Positions 8,243-19,100 of a DNA stretch of 64,000 nt are shown here, piece after piece. The DNA is from a virus: positions 31,664-95,663 of the IMG/VR virus record IMGVR_UViG_3300028197_001738; one strand, 5' to 3'. Every line of letters starts with the position of its first letter. Position 1 is the first letter of the stretch. Below the pieces are notes generated by a model. The model did not search any database and was not told the origin of the DNA. It saw only the letters and a program-made list of their open reading frames with translations. A program made the translations under genes and the position numbers.

Positions 8243-8604
8243 CCCTCTGGACATTTTTCAGATTCCCATGATAATTTGCTAATATATTTTCTGTGTTGAA
8301 AAACGGGACAACCGCATTTATCACAGCTGTAATTATTAAAAAATTCACAACTTTCACATATTGAATATCTTTTAGATATAGTTTCATCAGGTGCTAATTT
8401 CATACCTTGAGATATATGCTCTGAAGTAGCCTTAGCAAAATTTTTCACCTTATTAATAAAAGATGGCTTACTTTCATTGGGTCTTTTAAAAGTCGTATTA
8501 CGACAAGGAAAAACTGGAGGCTGTCCATCATTCGAGCGTAACTGGATATTGCAGTTACTACATCTGTACCATCCCTGTCCTTCTACAATAAAATCACAAA
8601 GCAT
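8233..8604 (-). CDS. Small double zinc-site protein
   Basis: The protein has 123 residues. Two metal sites are suggested: WYRCSNCNIQLRS with a later FPC near the N terminus, and a C-terminal module with ICESCEFF, CDKCGC and a final KCPEGKW. The C-terminal pattern resembles small phage Cys-rich proteins that end in 'KCPxGKW'. It is the last gene of the long minus-strand tail unit, 2 nt after the 2524-residue gene, yet nothing in it looks structural. It might act in host takeover or in assembly. Function is unknown. Confidence 0.65.
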   Translation of the reverse strand: MLCDFIVEGQGWYRCSNCNIQLRSNDGQPPVFPCRNTTFKRPNESKPSFINKVKNFAKATSEHISQGMKLAPDETISKRYSICESCEFFNNYSCDKCGCPVFQHRKYISKLSWESEKCPEGKW

Positions 8605-8606
8605 TA

Positions 8607-11600
8607 TTAATCTCCAGTATATTCATGAGGAATCATGAAAGCATCGAATTCTGACACTATCTGTCCTTGCTCCCTATTTTCTGCTCCATCAACACTTCCC
8701 ATATATGCTCTATACGATAACTCATTAAGAAGTTGCATTAATCTAGTATTGCTAGTTTTTTGCAGATTAGAATCTTCATCAAACTCATAACATTGCCACA
8801 TATAGGGAAAGTTATACAAATATCCTTGAGCTATTGTTGTTTGTATAGGTTGAAGAGGTGCAACTCTTGAGTCTTGTCTGTATTCTGTAACATCTCCATA
8901 TCTATAAAGAGTAGCAAGCAAGTCTACTCCTCTTAAGCTCCTGGGTATTTTTCTAAACTTTACTCTTAAATCTTTAGTATTATCTAGATTAAAAATGTTT
9001 GTCACCCTTGATGGAGCACCCACTCTCAAACCATCGTCTTCTGGATCTAAAGCTGATAGTAGCCCCAAGCCTCCTGGAGAACCATCAGTGCAAGCAGGAT
9101 CATCCCCAATTCCTAATACGGAATTGACATCTGCTGAATAATCATTTCCTATTAATCCTTCTTCAATTGCTTTTTTGGGAGGCAAAATGTTAGAAGCTGG
9201 TAAAGCTACTTCATAATATTCTCTAACCAAAACGATATAATTCTGTGAAGCATTTGAGCCGATATCTTGTGTTGTTGGCATATAAAAAGTTCTAAAAACA
9301 TCATATGTTGCCCAACCAGCAATAGATGGATATTTCTTTTCTAATTCTTCTTTTTGTTTTTGTACTGTTTCTTCTGGTATTGTATACGTAGGAGATAGTG
9401 TTTGACGAAAATCAACTGAACCGATTGGATTATCACCGAACTCTAATTGTTCTACTCCTTCGTCCCCCGCTGAGAAACCTCCACCATAAGCAAACTGAGG
9501 ACACACATTATTATCAATTTGACCTTCTTGACCTTGAAGATTGGGATCTAAAAATGCACAACTAGTTACTGTTTTAATTAGAACTTTAGGTCGGAGTTCT
9601 TCTGCAATAGAGCATGATTGCTTGGGATCAATATTTATCCAGTATAGATTATTATTTATTGAGTAATCTACATCATAAGTATTTATATTATTATCAGTAA
9701 CAGATAATGTCGCTACAACATGAGAAGTAACATCCTCCTCAGCTATTTGTAACAATAGTCTTTTCAAAGAATTTCCTTCTGCGCATAATTTTTCTATATT
9801 ATCAGACAACTTTATTAAAGCATTTACTTCATCTGAATCTTTGGAATTATCATAATACAACAAGGCTGTCGATATCGAAGGTTCTAATTTAAAAAACTTG
9901 CGTATTTCTTCCATAGATAATTTTTCTGGAATAATAGACTCGGTGACCTCTCCGTCTAAAGTTTCTAATCTTTTGTTGATATCACTCTTGGTATTTCCAT
10001 ATAGATTAACCTTATTAGATATAGTCATATCTCCTTGAAACATTAATTGATAATCAGACCAAAGATCTTCTTCATATATATCATTAAAATCTTTATTTTT
10101 TATATAAATAATTTCATGCTTTTTATTCTGGTATTTATAATCTTTATATTTATTTTCAAAAGTCTCTTTTATCTCTGCTAAAGTATCAGGAGTTACAATA
10201 TCGCTATCTATTACTCTTTTTTTCTTTTCTTCTTCTCTGTCATCAAAAACTTCTTGAAAATTTAATAATTCATTAATACTACAACTGAAACCCCTTGTTT
10301 TCGATTTTATAAAATCAGAAAAAGAGCTAGTATTCTTATCATATAATAATATTTTATTGTATTTAAATTTATTATTATCTCTATTATTGTATATTTCATA
10401 CAACTTTTTAATTTTATTGACTTTGTCAAACTCATTTACAAAAAACTTATTATGTAATAAAGATATGTCTCCATAGCTACCACGACTAAATAAATTATTT
10501 TTTGGTGGATATATAGGGTGTTTGGCAGAAGTCCATTGATCATCGTAGCTTGAATCATTAATCTCTCCGTCGAATTTAAACTGATTAGTAGGATCTGATC
10601 CTATATTTTCTTCATCTTCCAAAGTATCTGCAATACTCGTAACAGGATCGATAATTGCTATTACGCTATTATCAAGACTCATGACTTTATTTCTGCCTAC
10701 TAGAGTGTCTCCCTGTGCTGGGCAGAATACTCCTTCTTTTTCATCAGAAAGGGCAAATATAGAAACATGCTTATTGTCTAATATAATTTTTGCTTTACCT
10801 AATATTGTAGCTGTTGTTTCTTCAAAATCTCCTGTGCTATCTATAATGTTCATATCTTCATCAACATCATATAGATCATAAGGTATAGAATTTTCTATTT
10901 TTATAACAGTTATATTACATCTATTACCGATAGCACTATATGTATCATCATCGAATATGTGATATGCACTACCTATATTACTATTTAATAAATCTATTGT
11001 TTCACTACCTGGTTCATACAGTTCGGACTTACTGGAAACAATCGAATATTCAAAATTAGATAATAGTATTTCTAAATCCGTAGACCCATTAGAAATAGGA
11101 GTAATGTCTCTAAGCATAGTTTTAATTCTGGGAGTATTAGATAGTCTAAAGATAGATGCTTCAAGATTATACCAAAAAGCACCATCCTTACTAACATTAA
11201 GCAAAATTTTATCTCCAGACCCAAACTGGTATCCATCATGATTAAGAGCATATATTTCTCCTTGCTTTCTATCAGCACCTCTCCATTTTCGTGTTTGAGA
11301 AAAGTAATCAAATATTTGTCCATAAGCAGAATTACTAGCAGACCCCGCTATACTAGCCCCAGCAGCAGCAGCACCAGCACCAGCAAAACCCAAACCTGCC
11401 CCAGCAGCACCTGCAGCAAGTATAGAGACCGTTGCGGAGCTTGGAAATTCGGGAGGTCCAGCAATTGCAATATCTGTTTTAAAAGGATTGTCTGTGTTAT
11501 TCGGACAGGGTGTGAAGTCTTGAATATATTGAAAAGGAGCATTAACATTAGCCAAAGGCATTAGTTCTAGCATTCCTGTAAGGTCAGCAATAAAACTATT

Positions 11601-14600
11601 ACCATAATACCCACTATCTTTATTTATTGGTTGTGTTTGATAGTCTATGAATCCCAGGATATCACTACCACTTCCATAGTGTTCGCTATCATTACTTGTT
11701 GGAACTGGTTTGGTTTCGGAATCTACATGTAAAATAGTTTCCCATGTGCATAAAGTGCTGAATTTTTGTGTAGACGTAACTTTACTGCTGGGCTGTGTAA
11801 AATTATTGTATAAAACATTACTTTTAACATTATCGTAAGGTCCCATTAAGTCTGTTTCATTAACTACTGCTATTTTTAAACTAAATTTTGTTTGTGAATC
11901 AAAAGCATCTCCCTGCTGTTTAGGCATTTGGTCTTTACAGGGGCCAGTTTCAGGACCCGGATTGACAAAAAGAATCTTATTATGGAATTTACTGAATGTA
12001 TTGCATGGTATAGTTAGTCCATTGCGAGGTATTATTTTGTCCATGAGGTGATGATCTTCAGACGAAAATCCCATTGCTGCTGTTGTTGGTTTTAATGAGC
12101 TAAAATTATCAACAGCTGTATATCTGGTATCGAACCTACCATCAGCAGAATTATTAGTTTCAGCATTATCAGAAAATTTTAAAGATAAATTAAATTCGTT
12201 ATTTTTTACGTATTCCTGATTCAAAAGCATTAACTTAAAAGGTTTTTGAGGAGCAGTGGAATTTATAGTTGTTAGTTCAGTTAAATAACTTTTAAGTAAT
12301 TCTACATCTACATGTCCTTCAATAGTTTCTTTAATTCCTGTGTTTGAAAAATAGTCTTCTAATTGTTTTTTAATATTACTATCAGTATTAGACCATTTTA
12401 TATCCGTTGATTGATACTGAGTAGAGCTACTAAAAACCTGATCTAAAAATGGCTCGTCAACATTTATTAAGTCAGGATATTTAAGTTCTCTCTTACCCCG
12501 GCCCTTTTGAGCATCTATTTCTTTTTCTGACAATTCTGCTTCTAGCCATATTACTAAATCTTGAGTATTTACATAGTTAAAAAATCTTAAATTTACTTCT
12601 AAGTCTTTTATTTGGAAAGAATTAACTCTAGGGTCTCTTAATTCTAAATCAGAATCCATATCATCTTCGGGAAGTCCTCCCTTTCTTAGTAGTTCTTCCA
12701 ATTCTGGAGATAAATCTTTTAGATTGTTAGCTGGTCCAGTAACTCCAAATTCATATAATGTTTCATAATCGAGAGAACTATTTTCTTTTGTTGTTATAAA
12801 AAATTCATCATTCACATCATAATTTAGAGAAAGAGTTCTTTCCATTTGTTTAGGATAGCCACCAGCCAACATTCTATAACCATGAGTAGACTCATATTGA
12901 ATTTCAGATCCGCTTGTCATAACCTTTTTATTCGTATTATAGGCATCTGCATATTCTTTATGCAACTGATTGATAGTGTTTTGAAATCGCATTCTCTTAT
13001 TAAAACTGTTCCCTGCTGCCCCACCTCCTTGAGCAGGGGGACACTCGCACAGAGGATCCCACCGAACACCCTTAGCTATTCCTAAACTTACAGTACTAGT
13101 AAATATCTTAGGACTATTGTATGTGACGCCTCCTAAATTTATAATACTACTACTGTCAATATTTAATTTAGGTCCATTAAAAGTAAATGAATCTCTAGCT
13201 CCGGGGTTGAATTTTAAAACAGAAGATTTGTTGATATCTATTCCGTCAACCCATCCACTATTAGGAATAAACGAACCCTTTTTAAAATTTACGTAAAAAT
13301 CTCGACTGTCCACACTATCTATTATAGCATCGCTAGCTTTAGGATAACATAACTTATGCCTAGGAATATTTGCACTTTCTTCTTCATCTTCTTGAGCCTG
13401 AGGGCCAGATTGAGCATCTGCGATGTTATTATTTATTTCTTTGGATTTGGCTAGTTCACTAAGATCGTCCAAAGGATATCCAGTAATCGGAGGATATGTT
13501 ATATCGAGTCCTAAAGCAACATCAGGTAATTCTAATTCGTTGTGAAAATTTGTTTTTTGCTCACTATCTAGACTATTATAACCCCCATAAGATCTTAACG
13601 GGCTACCACGATCAGTAGAGAATGTAGTCAATCCAAAAGTTTTAGTTTGACGTTCGTCCGGCATTGCTGCTAAAGCAAAACCTAAATAATTATTGGTATA
13701 GCCAAGCGTATTTCCTGTAACACCTTGACCAGCAGCTCTTCTTTCATATGCAGATATTGTGTTTGAAAATAGAGATAAACAATCCGAACATTCTGTACTT
13801 CCATTCCTGACTTTTTCTACAATAATTCTATCTACATAGACTCTAATGTCGCTGTTGTTCATATTGTATTTAACATTATATAATGAACCGCTAGTTTCTC
13901 CTGTATTAATTAATACTTTACCACCATCTGTTTCGTCAATGGCATTAAATATAAATTTACTTCCTGATAATTGCATAACTGTAGATGAGAGAAAAGCACT
14001 TTCGACAACCTTAAAATTTGTAGAGACAGGCCAAACAGCACCTTCTGCTTTAAATGCTACCTTAGTCATTGATCCAGCTACAACTTTTATCCCCCTAGGA
14101 TTTAGAGCAATCGGATTTCTTTGAGCTCTAAAAAATTTATTATACTTATTGATGAGAACATTAGTATTAACTATTTCTCTTGTTCTATTCATATAGTTAT
14201 CATAGCTATAAGTGGCTGTCTCGTTTTTTTCTGTTTCTACGATAAAAGTTTTATATTTAACATGAACACCAAAAGGACCAGATATAGTACACTTAACCGT
14301 GATGGCCCCATAATCAGAAGGCAATATATCAACTATATCGGCTGTAGAAGTATTATATAAAGTTCTCTTTCCTGTTCCAGAAATATTTGTGTCTGTAAAT
14401 TTAATCTCTGGTCCACTAACATGCTCCCATAAAACACCAAAGTCACTTAGCGCTTCATTGCTAGCGAGGAAGAAGGTCCAATCTTCCCTCCCAACCATAA
14501 CTGCTTGAGAAAGAATAGGGAAAAATGCAGATAAGCTAATAATTGGTGCGTTAATTTCTTCAGCAGGTCTAGGATCATCCGATGACAAAACCTGAGGAAA

Positions 14601-16181
14601 TGCTGGATTATTATCAATAGACGATTCTCCTGGTAGTACTCGATCTGGGAATGAAGGATTCTGGGAAGCCGCAGGGAGAGGTATGAAAGTAAACACATTT
14701 GATAAAACCGACCAAGGAGCATCTCTTGGAATCCCGTCTGTAACTACTCCAGAGTCTGTCGTATTATCATAAGCCATAGCTATATTTATATTGAGTCGAG
14801 GTCCCCAATATGGCTCTATTCCATCATATAGAGGTATCCTGTTTTCTGCAATTTTGTCTCCTTTAACTTTTGATACAATATTCAGTTCGGCATAAGGATT
14901 GAATTCAGGGTTGTCGTTATTTATCTTGGATAATATTGTAATATTCTTGGTTTCAAATTGTTGAGTTGCTGTTACTGTTTGACCCAAAGAGCTAGCGTTA
15001 TTAGTAACAAGATCAGAAACTTGGGTAATGGCAATATTGTCTCCATTTTTTATATCAAAACTACCCAAGTTAACTGTACCTCCATCTCTTAACGCCAATT
15101 TTGCTCCATACTTATGAAATAATTTATTGAATACCTGATCTGGAGTTCTTAGTATACCTCTAGTAGGTAAAGGGTTTTCATTCTGTGTGCCTGTGTCTTG
15201 ATTTAAATTTAGGTCTGTATTTAAAGATGCTGAATTTAACTCAGCACTAATGTAAGATAACGCTGTCTTTAAATTCGTATCTCCGTTAAGAAAATTATTT
15301 TTGATATTTTTTATTGAATCTAGACGCAAAGCTTCGATATGAAAATTAGAAACTAAAGGACTACTAGCCAAATATTTTGATAAGTTTTTTAGTCTTCTAC
15401 GATATTGCGCGTCTCCAAGTACCAATTTCCGCAGATCATATGTTATAGCATTATATATAGCATTATAAGATTTATACAGTGCTGGTGATATAAAACTTTT
15501 GTCTGGCAGACCCACAGCCTGATTCTCTGTATAAGAAAAAACATCTCCATCAGGTATCCATAATTCTGTGGTTGTCTCATTTAAATAAAGCTTATAGCTT
15601 TCTTCATTATATTTAGGCCCCAGTATTTCTGAAGCCTCTTTTACAGCGGAATTTTCTATTATTGGAGTATCAGATGTTGATGATAAAACCCTATCTTCTG
15701 GAAGTTTTATAAAAGGACCATTTCCATCGCTTGTATAAAATGGAATATGGGTTGCTAAATTTTCCCAACTAAAAAATCTTTCTTCACTGTTATCAACTAA
15801 TTTTCTTGACCAATACATCAAGCCTTCTGTAACAGTAAATGGGAATTCATAACTATTTAGTCTCCAGCATATGGACATATAACCATCAGAATATCCAAAA
15901 TTACGAAAGTCTGGATTAAAAGTTACATAATCATTAATTCCTATAGAGTTTTTATTGTATACTCCTCTATTGCTTATTTTTTGAATATCACTATTAGCAG
16001 AAAGAAGTGTCGGAGTCCAATGTTCTTTTGGCTGCAAAGAAGGTAATAACGTGTTATCAATTGAGATATTAGAGACACTACCATCAAACCAATCCTCTAT
16101 GGTTTCTTTAGCACTGCTAACTTCCGGTTTAATTAAATCATCAGACAGATAACTGTCGACGATAGTACAATCTGCTACCAT
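8607..16181 (-). CDS. Giant virion protein, probable tail-tip/baseplate component
   Basis: The protein has 2524 residues and no recognised enzyme motif. It is rich in Asn, Ser, Asp and beta-type segments, as virion proteins are. Around residue 587 (WEHVSGPEIKF) a PKD/Ig-like domain is suggested. At about residues 1581-1613 there is an Ala/Gly-rich hydrophobic stretch (ILAAGAAGAGLGFAGAG and on) of a kind that could insert in a membrane; a lysine- and charge-rich section follows around 1900-2150. Cysteines are scattered, including CECPP near 1055. It is the last large gene after the hub-like protein, matching a distal tip position. Start at ATG 16181; the gene is 17 nt after its upstream neighbour. 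Role in host contact is inferred. Confidence 0.7.
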   Translation of the reverse strand: MVADCTIVDSYLSDDLIKPEVSSAKETIEDWFDGSVSNISIDNTLLPSLQPKEHWTPTLLSANSDIQKISNRGVYNKNSIGINDYVTFNPDFRNFGYSDGYMSICWRLNSYEFPFTVTEGLMYWSRKLVDNSEERFFSWENLATHIPFYTSDGNGPFIKLPEDRVLSSTSDTPIIENSAVKEASEILGPKYNEESYKLYLNETTTELWIPDGDVFSYTENQAVGLPDKSFISPALYKSYNAIYNAITYDLRKLVLGDAQYRRRLKNLSKYLASSPLVSNFHIEALRLDSIKNIKNNFLNGDTNLKTALSYISAELNSASLNTDLNLNQDTGTQNENPLPTRGILRTPDQVFNKLFHKYGAKLALRDGGTVNLGSFDIKNGDNIAITQVSDLVTNNASSLGQTVTATQQFETKNITILSKINNDNPEFNPYAELNIVSKVKGDKIAENRIPLYDGIEPYWGPRLNINIAMAYDNTTDSGVVTDGIPRDAPWSVLSNVFTFIPLPAASQNPSFPDRVLPGESSIDNNPAFPQVLSSDDPRPAEEINAPIISLSAFFPILSQAVMVGREDWTFFLASNEALSDFGVLWEHVSGPEIKFTDTNISGTGKRTLYNTSTADIVDILPSDYGAITVKCTISGPFGVHVKYKTFIVETEKNETATYSYDNYMNRTREIVNTNVLINKYNKFFRAQRNPIALNPRGIKVVAGSMTKVAFKAEGAVWPVSTNFKVVESAFLSSTVMQLSGSKFIFNAIDETDGGKVLINTGETSGSLYNVKYNMNNSDIRVYVDRIIVEKVRNGSTECSDCLSLFSNTISAYERRAAGQGVTGNTLGYTNNYLGFALAAMPDERQTKTFGLTTFSTDRGSPLRSYGGYNSLDSEQKTNFHNELELPDVALGLDITYPPITGYPLDDLSELAKSKEINNNIADAQSGPQAQEDEEESANIPRHKLCYPKASDAIIDSVDSRDFYVNFKKGSFIPNSGWVDGIDINKSSVLKFNPGARDSFTFNGPKLNIDSSSIINLGGVTYNSPKIFTSTVSLGIAKGVRWDPLCECPPAQGGGAAGNSFNKRMRFQNTINQLHKEYADAYNTNKKVMTSGSEIQYESTHGYRMLAGGYPKQMERTLSLNYDVNDEFFITTKENSSLDYETLYEFGVTGPANNLKDLSPELEELLRKGGLPEDDMDSDLELRDPRVNSFQIKDLEVNLRFFNYVNTQDLVIWLEAELSEKEIDAQKGRGKRELKYPDLINVDEPFLDQVFSSSTQYQSTDIKWSNTDSNIKKQLEDYFSNTGIKETIEGHVDVELLKSYLTELTTINSTAPQKPFKLMLLNQEYVKNNEFNLSLKFSDNAETNNSADGRFDTRYTAVDNFSSLKPTTAAMGFSSEDHHLMDKIIPRNGLTIPCNTFSKFHNKILFVNPGPETGPCKDQMPKQQGDAFDSQTKFSLKIAVVNETDLMGPYDNVKSNVLYNNFTQPSSKVTSTQKFSTLCTWETILHVDSETKPVPTSNDSEHYGSGSDILGFIDYQTQPINKDSGYYGNSFIADLTGMLELMPLANVNAPFQYIQDFTPCPNNTDNPFKTDIAIAGPPEFPSSATVSILAAGAAGAGLGFAGAGAAAAGASIAGSASNSAYGQIFDYFSQTRKWRGADRKQGEIYALNHDGYQFGSGDKILLNVSKDGAFWYNLEASIFRLSNTPRIKTMLRDITPISNGSTDLEILLSNFEYSIVSSKSELYEPGSETIDLLNSNIGSAYHIFDDDTYSAIGNRCNITVIKIENSIPYDLYDVDEDMNIIDSTGDFEETTATILGKAKIILDNKHVSIFALSDEKEGVFCPAQGDTLVGRNKVMSLDNSVIAIIDPVTSIADTLEDEENIGSDPTNQFKFDGEINDSSYDDQWTSAKHPIYPPKNNLFSRGSYGDISLLHNKFFVNEFDKVNKIKKLYEIYNNRDNNKFKYNKILLYDKNTSSFSDFIKSKTRGFSCSINELLNFQEVFDDREEEKKKRVIDSDIVTPDTLAEIKETFENKYKDYKYQNKKHEIIYIKNKDFNDIYEEDLWSDYQLMFQGDMTISNKVNLYGNTKSDINKRLETLDGEVTESIIPEKLSMEEIRKFFKLEPSISTALLYYDNSKDSDEVNALIKLSDNIEKLCAEGNSLKRLLLQIAEEDVTSHVVATLSVTDNNINTYDVDYSINNNLYWINIDPKQSCSIAEELRPKVLIKTVTSCAFLDPNLQGQEGQIDNNVCPQFAYGGGFSAGDEGVEQLEFGDNPIGSVDFRQTLSPTYTIPEETVQKQKEELEKKYPSIAGWATYDVFRTFYMPTTQDIGSNASQNYIVLVREYYEVALPASNILPPKKAIEEGLIGNDYSADVNSVLGIGDDPACTDGSPGGLGLLSALDPEDDGLRVGAPSRVTNIFNLDNTKDLRVKFRKIPRSLRGVDLLATLYRYGDVTEYRQDSRVAPLQPIQTTIAQGYLYNFPYMWQCYEFDEDSNLQKTSNTRLMQLLNELSYRAYMGSVDGAENREQGQIVSEFDAFMIPHEYTGD

Positions 16182-16198
16182 TTTTATTCTATCCTACT

Positions 16199-19100
16199 TT
16201 AATTCATAGATGTTAATGTCCATGATCCGTCTATAAAAGAAAAAACTCCAGGGGCTCCTGAATAAACTTTAAAATCTAATGGGTTATTAAAATTAACTAC
16301 CAAATCACTGCTTACTGCTCCTGTTTTAGATTTAGCATATGCTGTATCAATATTAGCCTCTCCATTATTTATAACTCCTAGGGCCACTATATTAGGCTTG
16401 CTAATAGGTTCATAATAACCAAGATCAGGATTATACCTACACAATAACCTAACACCAGCAGGAGCACTGTATCCTGCTCTATCTATAACATATACTAGTC
16501 TTCTAAACCCCTTAGGTAAAGGTTCAGTTATATATTCTAAATCATCAATATATCCCCTAACAACATTAGTATAGAAAAATATATCAGGATCTCTAATTAG
16601 ATCTTGTTCTAACGTAATATATACCATTTTATATGGGCATCCGCTATCAGTTTTTTCACTAATATAATCAGCTAATGTAGAGTTGTCAATTTTATTAGTA
16701 ACAATATATGGTGGCAATAATTCTTCTCCACAGCCACCATCTCCTCCAACCCAGACTCTGCGTTCATGATCCCATCGCAAGTCTACAGGACCAACAGGCC
16801 AAGTATCAGGTTTAGATGCCCAATTTTCACTAAAATACTTACTAGGTTTTTTACTCATAACCCATTGACTACCGTCCCATGAATATCTTTTTGTAATAAT
16901 ATCCCCTAAATGAAGCAAGAAAAAAGGATTATCTTTTGTTTTCCTTATTGGTTCAAATGCTCCTGGATGTGTCATATCATTGAATCCTTTTCCGTCCAAC
17001 TTAAATCTTTTCGGTCTTCCTTTTTCATCTATTTCTAGCGGCTCATCACTATAATTAGGTATGGGGTAACCATCTTTATCATACCCCCATCCGTGAACCA
17101 TTAAGGGACCTCTTAGCGAAAAGAATCTTTGATTATTTAAGAAAAGTGTTCCTTCTGCCTCTTTTGATTCAAAATCAAATTCTTCAAAAGCAGGAGGTAT
17201 CGTTGAACTCTGAGTGTTTCTGCCGTGGAAATTATCAAGATTTGCTTCTATACCAGGAAGTTGTTGACCTCTACCAACAACTCTAATACTATGTGTATCA
17301 GGAATATTCCCGGATGGATACGCATTAGGATTAGCAAATTCTCCACGAGGAACAACCACAGGATTTAAAGAATAAAAATTTATACCTATATCTTTAGATT
17401 TAGGATCAGAGTTTAATACTACACGAGGAGCCTTGTCTTTAGTTGGTTTCTCGTCTAAGAATTTATCATAAGACACTCTAGAAGCATTACAGTTTGGACA
17501 AGCATACTTAACAGTTTGTCTATCTTCGGAATTAGGATAATTCACAAACGTATCTTCAATATATCCGACATTTTTACATATGTGACAATAAGCTTTGGTT
17601 GCATAGCCGTCAAGTACTGCAGGTATGTTTCCACTTTCTAATGTAGCAAGCCTTGTTTGTGCTGTTGTGAAATTTGATAAATTGTGTGTAGAATGATAGG
17701 ATGTAGCATAAAAAGAAACAGGAGATAATAAACCGTCTAGGCTCATAGCAGATTTAACATTATAGCCTTGCAATAATTCTGGACCTACTTCTTCAGCCAT
17801 AAATAATCCAGCCCAAGATTCCATTTGTTTATTTTTAATCATTTTTTGAGCATCACTACCATTATTACTGGCCGCTATGAAATGCCTAGATGATCCTATC
17901 AATAACTCTCCTGGACTATTTCCAAACATACTATCTGAATATAAGTCAGCAGCCTCTTTTAAGACATCAGTAGTGTTTGTTTGGTTTTCTATAATAGATA
18001 AAACTTCTTCCGCTAATTGATTTGTGCTACTGTTTTGATTAGTTAGCACCTCATTACCCAGTTTCAGAAATCTTTGGTTTATTTTTTTCTGAGTATCAGA
18101 CAGTTCTTTGTTATAACTACCCATTTTTGGATTGTAGGAGCCAATATTATATGAGGTAGTCACTCCTTCTGTAGCGACCGAAATATTAATACCTTGAACA
18201 AAAGGATATCCTTGATTATATGTAGAGCTTTGATCTAAAAATGTACATTTAAAATCCTGACTTACAAAACCTCCTTGCGTATTATAATCTTGCATTTTTA
18301 TGGATTCAGTATCAACAGAATAAGGAGATACCAAAGTATTAGCGCTAGTAGAAAATTGAGACCCTATAGTAAAAATAGGAGGTCCTAAAATTTTAACAGA
18401 ACCATTTTCTTCTGTAGTCAAATAATTTTCTTTGGCATTTATATCCCAAATAACGGCTTTGTCAAGTAAAGAGGTTCCTCCATAATTCCAAGGAACGTAG
18501 TCACTGTTGCTCTCTACAGTAATATTGTCTACTAAGTTTTCTACGATAGTGTCAGGATTGTTTACATAGCTCCATATATTGTTTTTATTTAAATCTGGAT
18601 AGTTTGCCCACGGACCATAAACATATCTATTGCTTTCTACTGGAATAGCAGCAAAAAACGGCTGTGCTGCTTTTGCTCCCATTTTCCTGTGATTGGCTGA
18701 TACGTTAGTTTTGGAACCTTTTTCTAGTAAATTACCTTCTTTGATTACCGGTGTAAGAAAATTACTTTCTAGATATTCCATATGATCATATTCGTCTTGT
18801 GTTAAGTCAAAACCGGTCCCAACTAATTCAGGTTCTCCATTCTCATCTATTCTATATTTTCTTGCTGCTCCTGTTGCGTATCTATAAAAAGATATATCTT
18901 CACTGGCAACATTAGGCATCACGTAACCGTTTGGATCATGCTCATAGGCATAAGTAGTTGTGTTTAATTCAATTCTATTACCAATAGAAATAATAGCTCT
19001 AGGATCACTCAAAAACTCTGGTCTGCCATATGCTATTTTAGCATTGTTGTCTATAGAAGCTTTTTTATAAAGTTTTTTGCCTCCTGCACAAGGATCTGCG

